A DNA stretch of 64,000 bases from Barnesiella propionica (GTDB lineage: Bacteria > Bacteroidota > Bacteroidia > Bacteroidales > Barnesiellaceae), in contig NZ_JAOQJK010000004.1 of the NCBI RefSeq assembly GCF_025567045.1, positions 283,154-347,153 of the forward strand. Direction: 5' to 3'. Shown in pieces: positions 29,524 through 38,881 of this stretch. The notes beneath the pieces were generated by a model. It saw only the letters and a list, made by a program, of their open reading frames with translations, had not been told where the DNA came from and did no database searches. Every line of letters begins with the position of its first letter. Within the stretch, counting starts at the first letter, position 1. The position numbers were made by a program, and so were the translations under genes.

Positions 29524-29531
29524 TATATTTG
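29524..29531 (+). promoter_or_regulatory. -7 box (TATATTTG) for the OmpA lipoprotein gene
   Basis: TATATTTG followed by C fits the Bacteroidetes -7 element. The -33 position reads TTTA rather than TTTG, at 21 bases. The gap between aroC and this gene (29317-29594) is otherwise empty. Confidence 0.55.
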
Positions 29532-29594
29532 CACGTATTTATGTGGATACGACGAGAAGTTATGATTTGTGGATTAATTTAAGAACAAGAAAAG

Positions 29595-30284
29595 ATGAAA
29601 AAAATGAAATTTGTTTCTGTTTTACTGGCTATGTGTTTAGTGTTTGGCAGTTGCAATATGTCAAATACAGGTAAAGGTGCTTTGATAGGCGGTGGTAGCG
29701 GTGCTGCTGTAGGAGCCGGTTTGGGAGCTATTTTCGGGAAAGGTAAAGGTGCTGCTATAGGAGCTGCTGTGGGAGCTGCTGTAGGTACTACGGCAGGTGT
29801 TCTTATCGGTAAGAAGATGGATAAAGCCCGTGCCGAAGCTGCGGCATTGGAAGGTGCCAAAGCGGAGGACGTTACTGATGCCAACGGATTACAGGCTGTA
29901 AAAGTGACATTCGACAGCGGTATTTTATTTGCATTTAATTCCAGTACATTGAGCCAGACGTCGAAGAACTCCCTGAGAGATTTTTCTAAAATACTTATAA
30001 AGAATCCGACGATGGATGTGGCTATTTACGGTCATACCGACAACATTGGTACAGAAGCTGCTAATATGAAAGTTTCTACAGCCCGGGCTAATGCTGTGGA
30101 ATCTTATCTGATGAGTTGCGGCGTCCCCGTTTCACAGATAAAGATTACGGAGGGCAAAGGTTATAGTGAGCCTGTTGCCAGTAATGAGACGAAAGCCGGA
30201 CAGGCGCAGAACCGGCGCGTAGAGGTTTATCTTTATGCTAGCGAAGCTATGATTAAAGAAGCCGAAGCAGGTACGCTAAAGTAA
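29595..30284 (+). CDS. OmpA family lipoprotein with glycine-zipper
   Basis: A 229-residue protein. The signal peptide ends in lipobox FGSC (Cys at about residue 20). A Gly/Ala-rich glycine-zipper follows (about 27-75, repeating GAAIGAAVGAAVGT), which can insert in or pack against membrane. The C-terminal OmpA-like peptidoglycan-binding domain (about 105-215) carries the IYGHTDNIGT and NRRVEVYL motifs. The protein therefore probably links the outer membrane to the cell wall (Pal/YiaD-like). It has its own promoter and a terminator, so it is monocistronic. Confidence 0.93.
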   Translation: MKKMKFVSVLLAMCLVFGSCNMSNTGKGALIGGGSGAAVGAGLGAIFGKGKGAAIGAAVGAAVGTTAGVLIGKKMDKARAEAAALEGAKAEDVTDANGLQAVKVTFDSGILFAFNSSTLSQTSKNSLRDFSKILIKNPTMDVAIYGHTDNIGTEAANMKVSTARANAVESYLMSCGVPVSQIKITEGKGYSEPVASNETKAGQAQNRRVEVYLYASEAMIKEAEAGTLK

Positions 30285-30299
30285 TATTTCTTTCATTTT

Positions 30300-30331
30300 A
30301 AAAAGGAGCTTTTATGATGAAGCTCCTTTTT
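30300..30331 (+). terminator. Terminator between the OmpA gene and the DJ-1 gene
   Basis: Perfect 12-base arms (30300-30311 / 30320-30331) with an 8-base loop are followed by T-run on the plus strand and A-rich DNA on the other side, so it can serve both convergent genes. Confidence 0.75.
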
Positions 30332-30345
30332 TATATAGGTAATTT

Positions 30346-30900
30346 TTATTTCATCAACATGCCTGAAGCTACTTCCGCTGCTTTGGCCGCGTTTATTCCT
30401 TTCTCAACAATGGCTAAAGCAAATAACATGGCAGAAGCCGGTCCGTTTCCTGTTATTATATTCTCGTCTGTTTCTACGCGGTTCCCGGTAACTTCGGCCC
30501 CGGTGAGCATATCCTCGAAACCGGGATAACATGTCGCTTTCCGGCCTTTTAGTATACCTATTTTTCCTAATACGGAAGGCGCTGCGCAAATAGCAGCTAT
30601 GTGCCCTTTTTCTTCTGCTTGTTTTTGCAACAGATCAAGTAAAGGTTTACATTCTCCCAAATGTTTGGTCCCGGGCATTCCTCCGGGAAGGATCAGCCAG
30701 TCACGTAACGAAAAGTCGTTGTTTTCCATAATTTCGTCAGCTTCTACGGTTATGCCGTGCGCTCCTTTCACTTCTTTGTGTTTTGTAACGGATATGGTCT
30801 TTATATCCATATTTGCGCGACGCATGACGTCAACGATGGTTAGGGCTTCGACTTCTTCGAAACCTTCGGCCAAAAATAAGAATGAAACTTTTTTATCCAT
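30346..30900 (-). CDS. DJ-1/PfpI family protein
   Basis: A 184-residue cytosolic protein of the DJ-1 group. The reactive Cys105 sits at the nucleophile elbow in AAICAAPSVLG, and the partner glutamate in AEGFEEVE. The C-terminal part has GNGPASAMLFALAIVE as in glyoxalase/YajL-like relatives. Roles in protein or nucleotide deglycation and oxidative stress are claimed for the family and debated. The start is taken at 30900 (MDKKVSF), where family homology begins; an ATG at 30924 would add eight residues. It is divergent from the triple-AAA gene. Confidence 0.9.
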   Translation of the reverse strand: MDKKVSFLFLAEGFEEVEALTIVDVMRRANMDIKTISVTKHKEVKGAHGITVEADEIMENNDFSLRDWLILPGGMPGTKHLGECKPLLDLLQKQAEEKGHIAAICAAPSVLGKIGILKGRKATCYPGFEDMLTGAEVTGNRVETDENIITGNGPASAMLFALAIVEKGINAAKAAEVASGMLMK

Positions 30901-31058
30901 ATATATCGTTTTTATGCAGAACAAATATAATCAAATTCTCCAGAAAAGAAAAAATATGATTATGGAATACTACAGGAAAATAACAGTCTGTTCATGTTTT
31001 CGTTTTTGAGAAGATTCAATTATTTATTATAAAATAAGTTTTGCCACTATATTTTTTA

Positions 31059-31066
31059 TATTTTTG
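31059..31066 (+). promoter_or_regulatory. -7 box (TATTTTTG) for the triple-AAA gene
   Basis: TATTTTTG lies 24 bases before the start. The best TTTG upstream (31040-31043) is only 15 bases away, shorter than usual, so the promoter may be weak or use another -33. Confidence 0.5.
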
Positions 31067-31089
31067 TGTAATACCAAGAAACACTATAT

Positions 31090-34000
31090 ATGCTATTTTT
31101 TAATGCTAAAGAAAAACAAACGCTGATAGAAGTTCCCAAGAAAGAGATTCAATCGGTTTTACAATATTATATCGACCGTAAGCAGTGGATTACGGAAGTT
31201 ATCCTTCTCGAAGAAACATTTCTGGTTTTGTTGCAATCGGGTGGAGAAATAGAAGAACAGCGTGTATTGCTCTCGGAACATATCGTAGAGGATTATGTTT
31301 TAAAATTAACCTCCCTGGTTTATTATGGCACTGGTTACTTGCAGGTGCATACCCGAACTTCTATTCTGGATAGAGTGGATATAAGGGCTTTTTCTAAGAA
31401 TGACGATAGTTTGACGGAGAGTCTGAACAATTGGATCGTACCGTTGTACATAGGAGGGACACCGGGAGAGATAGTTTGTTGTAACGGAATTTTCACCGAT
31501 TATACAGTATATACCCGTACAGAACAGATTAGGGACTTGTCTGTATTACAGGGAGAATGGAAAGGTCCGGAGCTTGTAACAGGTGTCATTCCTTATGAAG
31601 ATGGATGGCTCGTATGTTTATCCCGCATCAGAGAATACGATTTTGCGAATGATGATACTTTCTTGCAGCTTATTATCAGTAAAGATACCTATGATGAAAG
31701 TGATTTCGAAACATTTACCCGTACAACCGGATTATGGCTGACATTTCTTTCATATGTAAATGGAGAATTGCTTATGGGCTTTTCCGTTTCCGAGAAGAAA
31801 TGGCTGGCGGCTCCGCCCGAGGATATGAATGAGATATATGAAATGTTCAAGGAAAGTATAGGTTCTGTTATGCTTAAGGAAGGCAAAGAAGAGAAAGATG
31901 AAGAACCGGAAGAAGTTCTGGATGATGAAGAGTTTGAAAAGTTATTGGATGAATTTTGTGAAAAGGAATTAAATGCAGAAAACACAGAGAATGATTATGA
32001 ACTTGATATCGATCTGGGTGTGAAATATACGCCATATATTAATTTGTTCATAGATGATTCTTCTGAGATAATTCCGGTAGCTGGTTCACGCAAAGCCTTT
32101 GTGAAAGGAGAGGGCTATAAATTCATTCACATTACCTTTTCATTCTGTCCGAAAAAAAGCTGTAAAAAAAGAGTCCGGGTCGTTATATATAATGATATGG
32201 ATGAGTTTGTTGCCAGTTATGATACCGGAGTTTTTCGTTTTGACGGGAATCCAGCCGGAGATGAGATTAGTATAACTGTGCCTTGTCCTGAAAAGGTCGG
32301 TAAATACAGACTATGTGTGTGGGTAGACGACGAGAAGGCTAATTCGAAAACTTTCTTTTTATGGGGAATACCTGCCGGATATGCGAATTGTATAGAGGTA
32401 AAAGAAGTATCTGTTACACGTCAGTCCGGAGGCGGGGAGAATCTGGTCGCGTTAGACAAAAAATCTGACTGTAATCTATATATATGTTTGGAGGCGGAGA
32501 GCCGTTTATTAGGGAGTTGGATACCTGATTTTATATTTGTATTGAAAGATGATAAAGAACATCTTCTGGATTCTGATATTGTATCGGTTGATGTTTGGGG
32601 AGGAGAATCCCGACTTATGGTAAAAGCCTGTGTGAGACAATCTTGTAAGATTCGCTCCCTGAAAAATTATTCGCTGGAAATATATTTGATGGACGAAAGA
32701 GTGGCCCGTATTCCGCTGCAGGCTTCCGATAAAGATATCGCTGGAGAATTGGATATCCGGAAGGTGCTGGAACCATGTTCTTTGTATAATAGTGAAAAGG
32801 CGGAAGAACAATTGTTCGCGCCTTGGGAAAGGCTGAAGGAAATGCACGGAATGGAGTTGCTGAAGGAAGATACTTTGAATAATATAAAGTACCTCAGGTA
32901 TAATCGTTTCAGGAAACGTTCGAATGAAGAATGTTTGCCGTTGCCATTACATTCTGTTTTTGTAGGGAACAAAGGAACGGGAAAATCGAGTGCTGCACGT
33001 TTGCTGGGGAAATTATACCATGAATTGGGGCTGCTGAGTACGGGGCAATTTCATTGTTGTAATGCCCGGGAACTTCAGGAGATACCGTTCAACTATCAGG
33101 ATAAGACGGGAGAAGCCATCAATAATGCTTCAGGAGGTGTTTTATATATCGAAAATGCGGAATTGTTATGTGTACGTGCTGACAATCGGGATACTTCGCC
33201 TTTGGGGATAGAAACTCTTTCCGTAAGATTGAGGGATAAAGATGATGTATTGGTTATCCTTTCCGGTAATTACGGCCCGGTGATGGAAATGCTGAATGCA
33301 TATGAAACTGCCGGGTCTGTGTTTAGGCATGTATACAGATTTGAAGATCTGGATGCTAATGTGCTGACGGATATTGCCCGTAAGTATCTTGCTTCTCATC
33401 TATATGGTATTACGCCGGAAGCAGAAAATATCCTGTATAATCATTTATGCCAGCGCTATTCTTTAAGAGGTCCGGGCTTTAATAACGGTCACTATATCGG
33501 GAATTTGTTCGAATCGGAAATACTGCCCCGGTTGGCCCGGAGAATAGTCGATGAAAATAAATGTGACGATGAAAAAGCGCGGAATATTATAGAAGCCTGC
33601 GATATACCGTGTGTTGAAATTAAAAATCCGGAAAGAATGTTTGAAAAATTATCCGGGTTGATAGGATTAAAAAAAATAAAGGAAAGTGTAAGAGATCATC
33701 TGAATCAGGTGAGAATGAATAAGATGCGTGCCGACAGGGGTTTATTCAATCGCATGCCGGCATTGCATATGGTATTTACGGGTAATCCCGGAACAGGAAA
33801 AACCACCGTAGCCAAATTGATAGGCGAGATATATCATGCAATGGGGGTGTTATCTTCGGGGCATGTCGTACAGGTAGACAGGAGCAAACTGGTAGGGCAA
33901 TATATAGGAGATACTGAGGCCAATACCCGCCAGGCTCTGGAGAGGGCTAAAGGCGGAGTCTTGTTTATAGATGAGGCCTATAGCTTATCTGTGTCGGGCA

Positions 34001-35352
34001 ATGATAAGAAAGATTTCGGAAACCGGGTTATAGAGACTTTACTGACGACCCTGGATCAGGAGAATTGCGATATGATAGCCATTCTTGCAGGATATCCTAA
34101 AGAGATGGAGCTGATGATTGCTTCGAATCCCGGACTTAAATCGCGTTTTCCCAATGTCTTTTATTTTGAGGATTATGATCCGGATGAATTAATGCAAATA
34201 GCCGATTATGTGCTGAAAAAAGAACAATACGTTTTTTCTTCTGCCGCCAGGGGAAAATTTCAAGAATTGGTGTATAACGAATATCGGGAGAAAGATGAAC
34301 ATTTTGGTAATGCCAGGTATGTAACCCGTCTTATAACGACGTATGTACTCAAAAATATGAGCCGTCGTTTGGCGTCGGTATCTTCGGACGAACTTACCGA
34401 TGAAATGCTGAGGACTATAGAAGAGGCAGATATACCGGATGCAATAGAGAAAGAAAAAACCAGAAGTTATCATTTTGATGAGAAATTGTTGTCCGAATCG
34501 TTACAACGTCTGGATAAAATGGTGGGACTTGAAAAGGTCAAGTCTGCTATACATTCTTATGTAAAAGTTTCCAGAATGTTGAATGACGGTAATAAAGCGT
34601 TTGTGGGAAGTCGGGTTCTTACGTGGAGTTTCGCAGGTAATACGGGAACCGGTAAAAGCACTGTTGCTGCAATACTTTCCCAGATATTGAAAGGTATGGA
34701 CGTACTGGAAAAGGGACATATTGTGGAAGTTCATTTAGAAGAGCTGTGTAATTTGCCGACCTACCAGATTACGGAAATGCTCCGGAAAGATTTAAAGCTG
34801 GCAAAAGGCGGATTATTGTTTATAGACGGAGACGCTCCATTGCTTAAAGACACCAAGATGACATTGGACAACGAGCAGTTACGTTTGCTGATACTTCGCC
34901 TGGCGAAAGAACAGTCGGGCAATATAGCCGTAGTCATTGCCGAAACGGAATCGTTGAGGCAGAAACTGGTGCAGACTCTGGCGGATAGCGGGGTAACCGG
35001 TTTTGACCATACTTTTATATTTGATGATTATAGCGAAAAAGAGTTGGTAGAGATACTTATGCAGGCATTGAGAGAGAGGGCATTGGAACCGGATGAAGCA
35101 GCTTTTGAAATTTTGAGCAGATATATCCGGGGTATCTGTGAGAGCCGGGAATTAGGCTATGCGAATGCCCGTATTATGAAACTTCTGGCACGTACGATAG
35201 TCCAGCGTACCCGTCTTCGCCTGTGTGACTCTCAGCGTATGGAAGGAAATATGCTTATAATCCGGGAAGATGTAGAGTGTTTTGTCTGGAAACATATAGC
35301 TGGTCAGAGGAAAAAGGTGGGATTCGAAAAAAAAGCCCGGAGTGTTGACTGA
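31090..35352 (+). CDS. Giant triple-AAA+ ATPase (CbbX/SpoVK-like)
   Basis: 1420 residues. The N-terminal 600 residues are a beta-rich region without a recognised family, with an acidic stretch at about 260-305. Three CbbX-like AAA+ modules follow. The first has Walker A GNKGTGKS (about 622) but its Walker B reads VLYIENAE. The second is complete: GNPGTGKT (about 893), LFIDEAYSL (about 956) and arginine finger LKSRFPN (about 1015). The third has GNTGTGKS (about 1179) but LLFIDGDA and no arginine finger. Only the middle module should hydrolyse ATP well. No signal peptide; a cytosolic remodelling ATPase with unknown client is inferred. Confidence 0.88.
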   Translation: MLFFNAKEKQTLIEVPKKEIQSVLQYYIDRKQWITEVILLEETFLVLLQSGGEIEEQRVLLSEHIVEDYVLKLTSLVYYGTGYLQVHTRTSILDRVDIRAFSKNDDSLTESLNNWIVPLYIGGTPGEIVCCNGIFTDYTVYTRTEQIRDLSVLQGEWKGPELVTGVIPYEDGWLVCLSRIREYDFANDDTFLQLIISKDTYDESDFETFTRTTGLWLTFLSYVNGELLMGFSVSEKKWLAAPPEDMNEIYEMFKESIGSVMLKEGKEEKDEEPEEVLDDEEFEKLLDEFCEKELNAENTENDYELDIDLGVKYTPYINLFIDDSSEIIPVAGSRKAFVKGEGYKFIHITFSFCPKKSCKKRVRVVIYNDMDEFVASYDTGVFRFDGNPAGDEISITVPCPEKVGKYRLCVWVDDEKANSKTFFLWGIPAGYANCIEVKEVSVTRQSGGGENLVALDKKSDCNLYICLEAESRLLGSWIPDFIFVLKDDKEHLLDSDIVSVDVWGGESRLMVKACVRQSCKIRSLKNYSLEIYLMDERVARIPLQASDKDIAGELDIRKVLEPCSLYNSEKAEEQLFAPWERLKEMHGMELLKEDTLNNIKYLRYNRFRKRSNEECLPLPLHSVFVGNKGTGKSSAARLLGKLYHELGLLSTGQFHCCNARELQEIPFNYQDKTGEAINNASGGVLYIENAELLCVRADNRDTSPLGIETLSVRLRDKDDVLVILSGNYGPVMEMLNAYETAGSVFRHVYRFEDLDANVLTDIARKYLASHLYGITPEAENILYNHLCQRYSLRGPGFNNGHYIGNLFESEILPRLARRIVDENKCDDEKARNIIEACDIPCVEIKNPERMFEKLSGLIGLKKIKESVRDHLNQVRMNKMRADRGLFNRMPALHMVFTGNPGTGKTTVAKLIGEIYHAMGVLSSGHVVQVDRSKLVGQYIGDTEANTRQALERAKGGVLFIDEAYSLSVSGNDKKDFGNRVIETLLTTLDQENCDMIAILAGYPKEMELMIASNPGLKSRFPNVFYFEDYDPDELMQIADYVLKKEQYVFSSAARGKFQELVYNEYREKDEHFGNARYVTRLITTYVLKNMSRRLASVSSDELTDEMLRTIEEADIPDAIEKEKTRSYHFDEKLLSESLQRLDKMVGLEKVKSAIHSYVKVSRMLNDGNKAFVGSRVLTWSFAGNTGTGKSTVAAILSQILKGMDVLEKGHIVEVHLEELCNLPTYQITEMLRKDLKLAKGGLLFIDGDAPLLKDTKMTLDNEQLRLLILRLAKEQSGNIAVVIAETESLRQKLVQTLADSGVTGFDHTFIFDDYSEKELVEILMQALRERALEPDEAAFEILSRYIRGICESRELGYANARIMKLLARTIVQRTRLRLCDSQRMEGNMLIIREDVECFVWKHIAGQRKKVGFEKKARSVD

Positions 35353-35365
35353 AAAATTAAATATT

Positions 35366-35398
35366 ATAAGCTCAGGTATTTATGGTATCTGAGCTTAT
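35366..35398 (+). terminator. Terminator after the triple-AAA gene
   Basis: Ten-base arms ATAAGCTCAG / CTGAGCTTAT (35366-35375 and 35389-35398) with a 13-base loop lie 14 bases after the stop codon. Confidence 0.6.
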
Positions 35399-35440
35399 TA
35401 TTGTCATTTTAATATTTTTTGTCTCGGGGGAAAAAGAGGG

Positions 35441-35857
35441 CTACTTCTTTCCTTTTTTGTCTGCGGTTTTTCCGATCAAAGAAAAAACTCTGCCCGATAA
35501 AGAATACATATATGCCATGCCGTCTTTTTGGTATTTTTGTAAAATTGAATCGTATTTTTTCCCTTTCTTGTTATTTATAACTTCAATCGCATTTTCTTTT
35601 TCTTTCTCGAATGCCTGGAAAATCTTTTCCAGCATTTTATCTCCTTCTTTTCCAGCGGGAATTGTAACTGTTTTTATTATTTTTATCACTTTCCGGGTAT
35701 CGGGATCTCGTTTGCAAATAACGGAAACGTCTACCAATTCTGATTGCTCTAATTGGGTGAGTATTTTGTTCAAGGCTTCCTGTGCCCGGACTTGAGAAGA
35801 GAAAAGGCTGCCTGTTACCAAAAGAATAAGGCAGAGGCTGAGATGTCGTATTTTCAT
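35441..35857 (-). CDS. Small secreted protein of a sigma-factor operon (DUF5024-like)
   Basis: A 138-residue protein with signal peptide ending near VRAQ (about residue 25). The mature part is strongly basic and helical (LDKILTQLEQ-like start, EKEKENAIEVINNKKGKKYDSIL), ending in GKTADKKGKK. It may belong to DUF5024, a Bacteroides family I associate with sigma-factor operons, but I give this only moderate weight. It is the third gene after the sigma factor and a single-pass membrane protein, 19 bases downstream. The function is unknown; as output of the regulated unit it may act in the periplasm. Confidence 0.7.
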   Translation of the reverse strand: MKIRHLSLCLILLVTGSLFSSQVRAQEALNKILTQLEQSELVDVSVICKRDPDTRKVIKIIKTVTIPAGKEGDKMLEKIFQAFEKEKENAIEVINNKKGKKYDSILQKYQKDGMAYMYSLSGRVFSLIGKTADKKGKK

Positions 35858-35876
35858 ATCGGATAATTTTTAGCAA

Positions 35877-36440
35877 TTATATATTAATAAAATCGGTTAT
35901 TATTTCTTCGACCATATTTCGTTGCCATCCTTGAGGTGTATCTTCTATCAACCGTTGCATTTGCAACTTCAACTCGTCATTCATTTTATAGTTGACTTGT
36001 GGTGCGGCAGCGTTATTTTTTATTTGTTTTACCTGTTTGAGTACAAAGGATTCTGTTTTTTGTAATTCGGGTCGTATTTCTTTCAGGTCGGTTATACGGA
36101 CTCCGTTTCTCACGATATAGCTACCTTCATAAAGGTCGGGTGTTTGACGCAGGAAATAAAATGATGTTCCCAGTATAAGAATAATGAGGGCGGCAATACC
36201 TGATATTATTTTCCAGGATATATGTTTTATCCTGACGATGGGTAGCTCTGTGTGTATGGTTGTTAATTCTTCGGGCAACTCGTTTTCGAACCATGAAAAC
36301 AACGAACGGTAAGGTTTCATATTTTCGGGTATGTCCTTGTTCGAGAAATAACGGTATAATTCTTTTTCTTCTTCATTAGTGGTGCTTCCGTTCCAGAAAC
36401 GTTCCAGTAAAATTTTTATATGCTCTTTCTCTTTATTCAT
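35877..36440 (-). CDS. Single-pass membrane protein, probable anti-sigma factor
   Basis: A 187-residue protein with a cytoplasmic N-terminal region (about 1-78, with NEEEKELYRYF, as in short anti-sigma domains), one transmembrane helix (about 79-100, ISGIAALIILILGTSFYFL) and a periplasmic part with TDLKEIRPELQKTESFVLKQ. It lacks a FecR domain. Its start overlaps the sigma-factor stop by 8 bases, so the two are translationally coupled. From order and topology I infer that it holds the sigma factor at the membrane; there is no direct sequence proof. Confidence 0.75.
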   Translation of the reverse strand: MNKEKEHIKILLERFWNGSTTNEEEKELYRYFSNKDIPENMKPYRSLFSWFENELPEELTTIHTELPIVRIKHISWKIISGIAALIILILGTSFYFLRQTPDLYEGSYIVRNGVRITDLKEIRPELQKTESFVLKQVKQIKNNAAAPQVNYKMNDELKLQMQRLIEDTPQGWQRNMVEEIITDFINI

Positions 36441-36948
36441 AATGCGCCGTTTCTTTATTTAATTTGAGAAATTCTTTTTTTATCCATTTTCTGGCCCGTG
36501 ACAGATTCATTCTTACAGCATCGGGCGATGTTCCTGTTATTTCAGATATTTCTTCGACTTCGAGGCCGTCCAGATGTTTCATCCGTAGTACGGCTTGTTG
36601 CAATCCCGGCAGCCGGTCGATAAGTTTCATTACATTCTCAGCGTTATCATGCATCTCGGTTCCTTCATACGGAGTGGGAGCATCGCTAACTGTAGTTAAA
36701 AGGCCGTTCCCGTGTTCCTTTTTTTGTTTGCTTCGTAACAGGTTAATAGACAAGTTTCGTACAATATGCAGGGACAAAGCTTCTATGCTTCGGTATTGTT
36801 CCAGTTTATCCCGAATGAACCATAATTTCATATAACACTCCTGTACGATATCTTCGGCATCCTGCGTGTCTCCCGTCAGTTTCCGTGCATACTCCAGTAA
36901 TTTACGTCGTAAAGGTACAACTTGTATGATGAATTGTTCATATTGCAT
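36433..36948 (-). CDS. ECF-type RNA polymerase sigma factor
   Basis: A 171-residue sigma factor with region 2 (about 10-75, DAEDIVQECYMKLW) and region 4 (about 110-165, PGLQQAVLRMKHLDGLEVEEISEITGTSPDAVRMNLSRAR). There is no region 1 or 3. The start is the ATG at 36948 (MQYEQFII); an in-frame upstream start at 37029 lies in the terminator region of typA and is rejected. The two genes that follow are a membrane protein and a secreted protein, a common arrangement for a membrane-regulated sigma factor. No standard promoter is visible upstream, so autoregulation is possible. Confidence 0.88.
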   Translation of the reverse strand: MQYEQFIIQVVPLRRKLLEYARKLTGDTQDAEDIVQECYMKLWFIRDKLEQYRSIEALSLHIVRNLSINLLRSKQKKEHGNGLLTTVSDAPTPYEGTEMHDNAENVMKLIDRLPGLQQAVLRMKHLDGLEVEEISEITGTSPDAVRMNLSRARKWIKKEFLKLNKETAHYE

Positions 36949-37013
36949 AACATATATAAGACGGATGAAGAGTGAAAATATAACATGTAAAAGAGCTTTT
37001 TTTCGATTAGGAA

Positions 37014-37054
37014 ATAAAAAAACGGCCAAACCGCCGTGCAGCGATCTGTCCGTT
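37014..37054 (-). terminator. Terminator after typA
   Basis: On the minus strand, AACGG...CCGTT arms (plus positions 37050-37054 and 37021-37025) close a 24-base loop and are followed by a seven-base T-run (plus A-run 37014-37020). It lies 31 bases after the typA stop. Confidence 0.6.
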
Positions 37055-37084
37055 CTTTACTATATTAATCAAAAATTTTGCAGG

Positions 37085-38881
37085 TTATTTGTTTGCCCGT
37101 TTGCGTTCTGTCTCATCTAATATGATTTTGCGTAAACGCAGGTGATGCGGGGTAACTTCCACATATTCGTCTTCTTTAATATATTCGAGAGCTTCTTCCA
37201 GGCTAAATACGACTGGAGGAATAATGCGCGCTTTGTCATCGGCTCCCGATGCGCGCATATTAGTAAGTTTTTTCGATTTGGTAACGTTCACAACGATATC
37301 GTTGTCCTTAGCGTTTTCTCCTACTACTTGTCCTGCGTACACCTCTTCCTGGGGGAATATGAAGAAGCGCCCGCGATCCTGCAGTTTATCGATAGCGTAA
37401 GCATAGGCTGTGCCCGATTCCATAGCGATAAGAGAACCGTTGGTTCTGCGGTCTATTTCACCTTTCCAGGGTTGGTATTCCAGAAAACGGTGTGCCATTA
37501 TAGCTTCTCCGGCCGAAGCCGTAAGAACATTATTTCTCAGTCCTATAATACCACGTGAGGGAATATGGAATTCCATATGTATCCGGTCGTTTTGTGTTGT
37601 CATGGAAATCAGGTCTCCTTTGCGACGGGTAACCATATCGATGATTTTGCTGGAATATTCTTCGGGTAGATTTACGGTTAATAATTCTACCGGTTCACAT
37701 TTTTGTCCGTCTATTTCCCGTACGATTACCTGAGGCTGTCCCACCTGTAGTTCGTACCCTTCCCGGCGCATGGTCTCTATCAGTACCGAAAGATGCAATA
37801 CTCCCCGGCCGAATACGCGCCATACATCCTCATCGTCTCCTTTTTCCACCCTTAGAGCCAGATTTCTGTCCAGTTCCTTACGAAGGCGGTCGGCTATGTG
37901 ACGGGAGGTGACAAATTTTCCGTCTTTTCCGAAGAAAGGAGAATTGTTTATAGTAAAGGTCATGGACATGGTCGGTTCGTCTATTGCTATACGGGGAAGA
38001 GGTTCGGGATTAAGGACATCGGCAATCGTATCTCCTATTTCGAAATTGTCCAGTCCGACTATGGCGCAAATATCACCCGAGCCTACTGAAGATACTTTAC
38101 TGCGCCCCATTCCTTCGAAAACATCCAGTTCTTTGATGCGTTGTTTTACGAATGATCCGTCTTTTTTGCATAAGGCGACATCCATTCCTTCCCGGAGTTC
38201 TCCTCGGTGTACACGGCCTATAGCAATACGGCCTACATAAGAAGAAAAGTCCAGTGAAGTTATAAGCATCTGAGGAGTTCCTTCGAGATAAGCCGGTTCC
38301 GGTATGTATTCGATAATAGCATCCAGCAGCGGAGTTATGCTATCGGTTGGCGTATGCCAGTCGGTAGACATCCAGTTCTGTTTAGCCGAGCCGTATATAG
38401 TCGGGAAATCGAGTTGTTCCTCTGTCGCGTCCAGGCTGAACATCAGGTCGAGTACCATTTCCTGAACTTCATCGGGGCGGCAGTTCGGTTTATCTACTTT
38501 GTTGATAACCACCAAAGGCTTAAGTCCCATTTCTATTGCTTTTTGTAATACGAAACGGGTTTGGGGCATAGGTCCTTCAAACGCATCCACGAGCAGTAAA
38601 CAACCGTCTGCCATGTTCAACACACGCTCTACTTCCCCGCCGAAATCGGCGTGGCCCGGAGTATCGATAATATTTATTTTGTAATCTTTATAACGGATGG
38701 AAACATTCTTCGACAGGATCGTTATACCTCGTTCTCTTTCCAAATCATTGTTATCCAGTATTAACTCTCCGGAGTTCTGGTTCTCACGAAACAGATTACC
38801 GGCTAAAAGCATTTTGTCAACCAAGGTAGTTTTTCCGTGGTCAACGTGTGCAATAATTGCAATGTTTCTTATCTTTTGCAT
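37085..38881 (-). CDS. typA: Ribosome-associated GTPase TypA/BipA
   Basis: A 598-residue translational GTPase of EF-G type. It has the G-domain motifs [20 protein letters not shown] and NKVD (about residue 130), two beta-barrel-type domains, and the C-terminal BipA-specific segment with [12 protein letters not shown] near the end. It binds 70S ribosomes and helps large-subunit assembly at low temperature or under stress. The start is the ATG at 38881 ([10 protein letters not shown]); the frame upstream has no homology. A TAACTTTG -7 box lies upstream on the minus strand (38902-38909). Confidence 0.96.
   Translation of the reverse strand: MQKIRNIAIIAHVDHGKTTLVDKMLLAGNLFRENQNSGELILDNNDLERERGITILSKNVSIRYKDYKINIIDTPGHADFGGEVERVLNMADGCLLLVDAFEGPMPQTRFVLQKAIEMGLKPLVVINKVDKPNCRPDEVQEMVLDLMFSLDATEEQLDFPTIYGSAKQNWMSTDWHTPTDSITPLLDAIIEYIPEPAYLEGTPQMLITSLDFSSYVGRIAIGRVHRGELREGMDVALCKKDGSFVKQRIKELDVFEGMGRSKVSSVGSGDICAIVGLDNFEIGDTIADVLNPEPLPRIAIDEPTMSMTFTINNSPFFGKDGKFVTSRHIADRLRKELDRNLALRVEKGDDEDVWRVFGRGVLHLSVLIETMRREGYELQVGQPQVIVREIDGQKCEPVELLTVNLPEEYSSKIIDMVTRRKGDLISMTTQNDRIHMEFHIPSRGIIGLRNNVLTASAGEAIMAHRFLEYQPWKGEIDRRTNGSLIAMESGTAYAYAIDKLQDRGRFFIFPQEEVYAGQVVGENAKDNDIVVNVTKSKKLTNMRASGADDKARIIPPVVFSLEEALEYIKEDEYVEVTPHHLRLRKIILDETERKRANK

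Noticed and set aside
31090..35352. Type VII secretion (EccA) or Rubisco activase (CbbX) role of the triple-AAA protein
   Set aside because: The middle module is of this class, but no EccB-E, ESX substrate or Rubisco genes are nearby and the protein is far larger.
36949..37029. Upstream start for the sigma factor at 37029
   Set aside because: This stretch contains the typA terminator arms and reads as low-complexity hydrophobic sequence before the true MQYEQF start.
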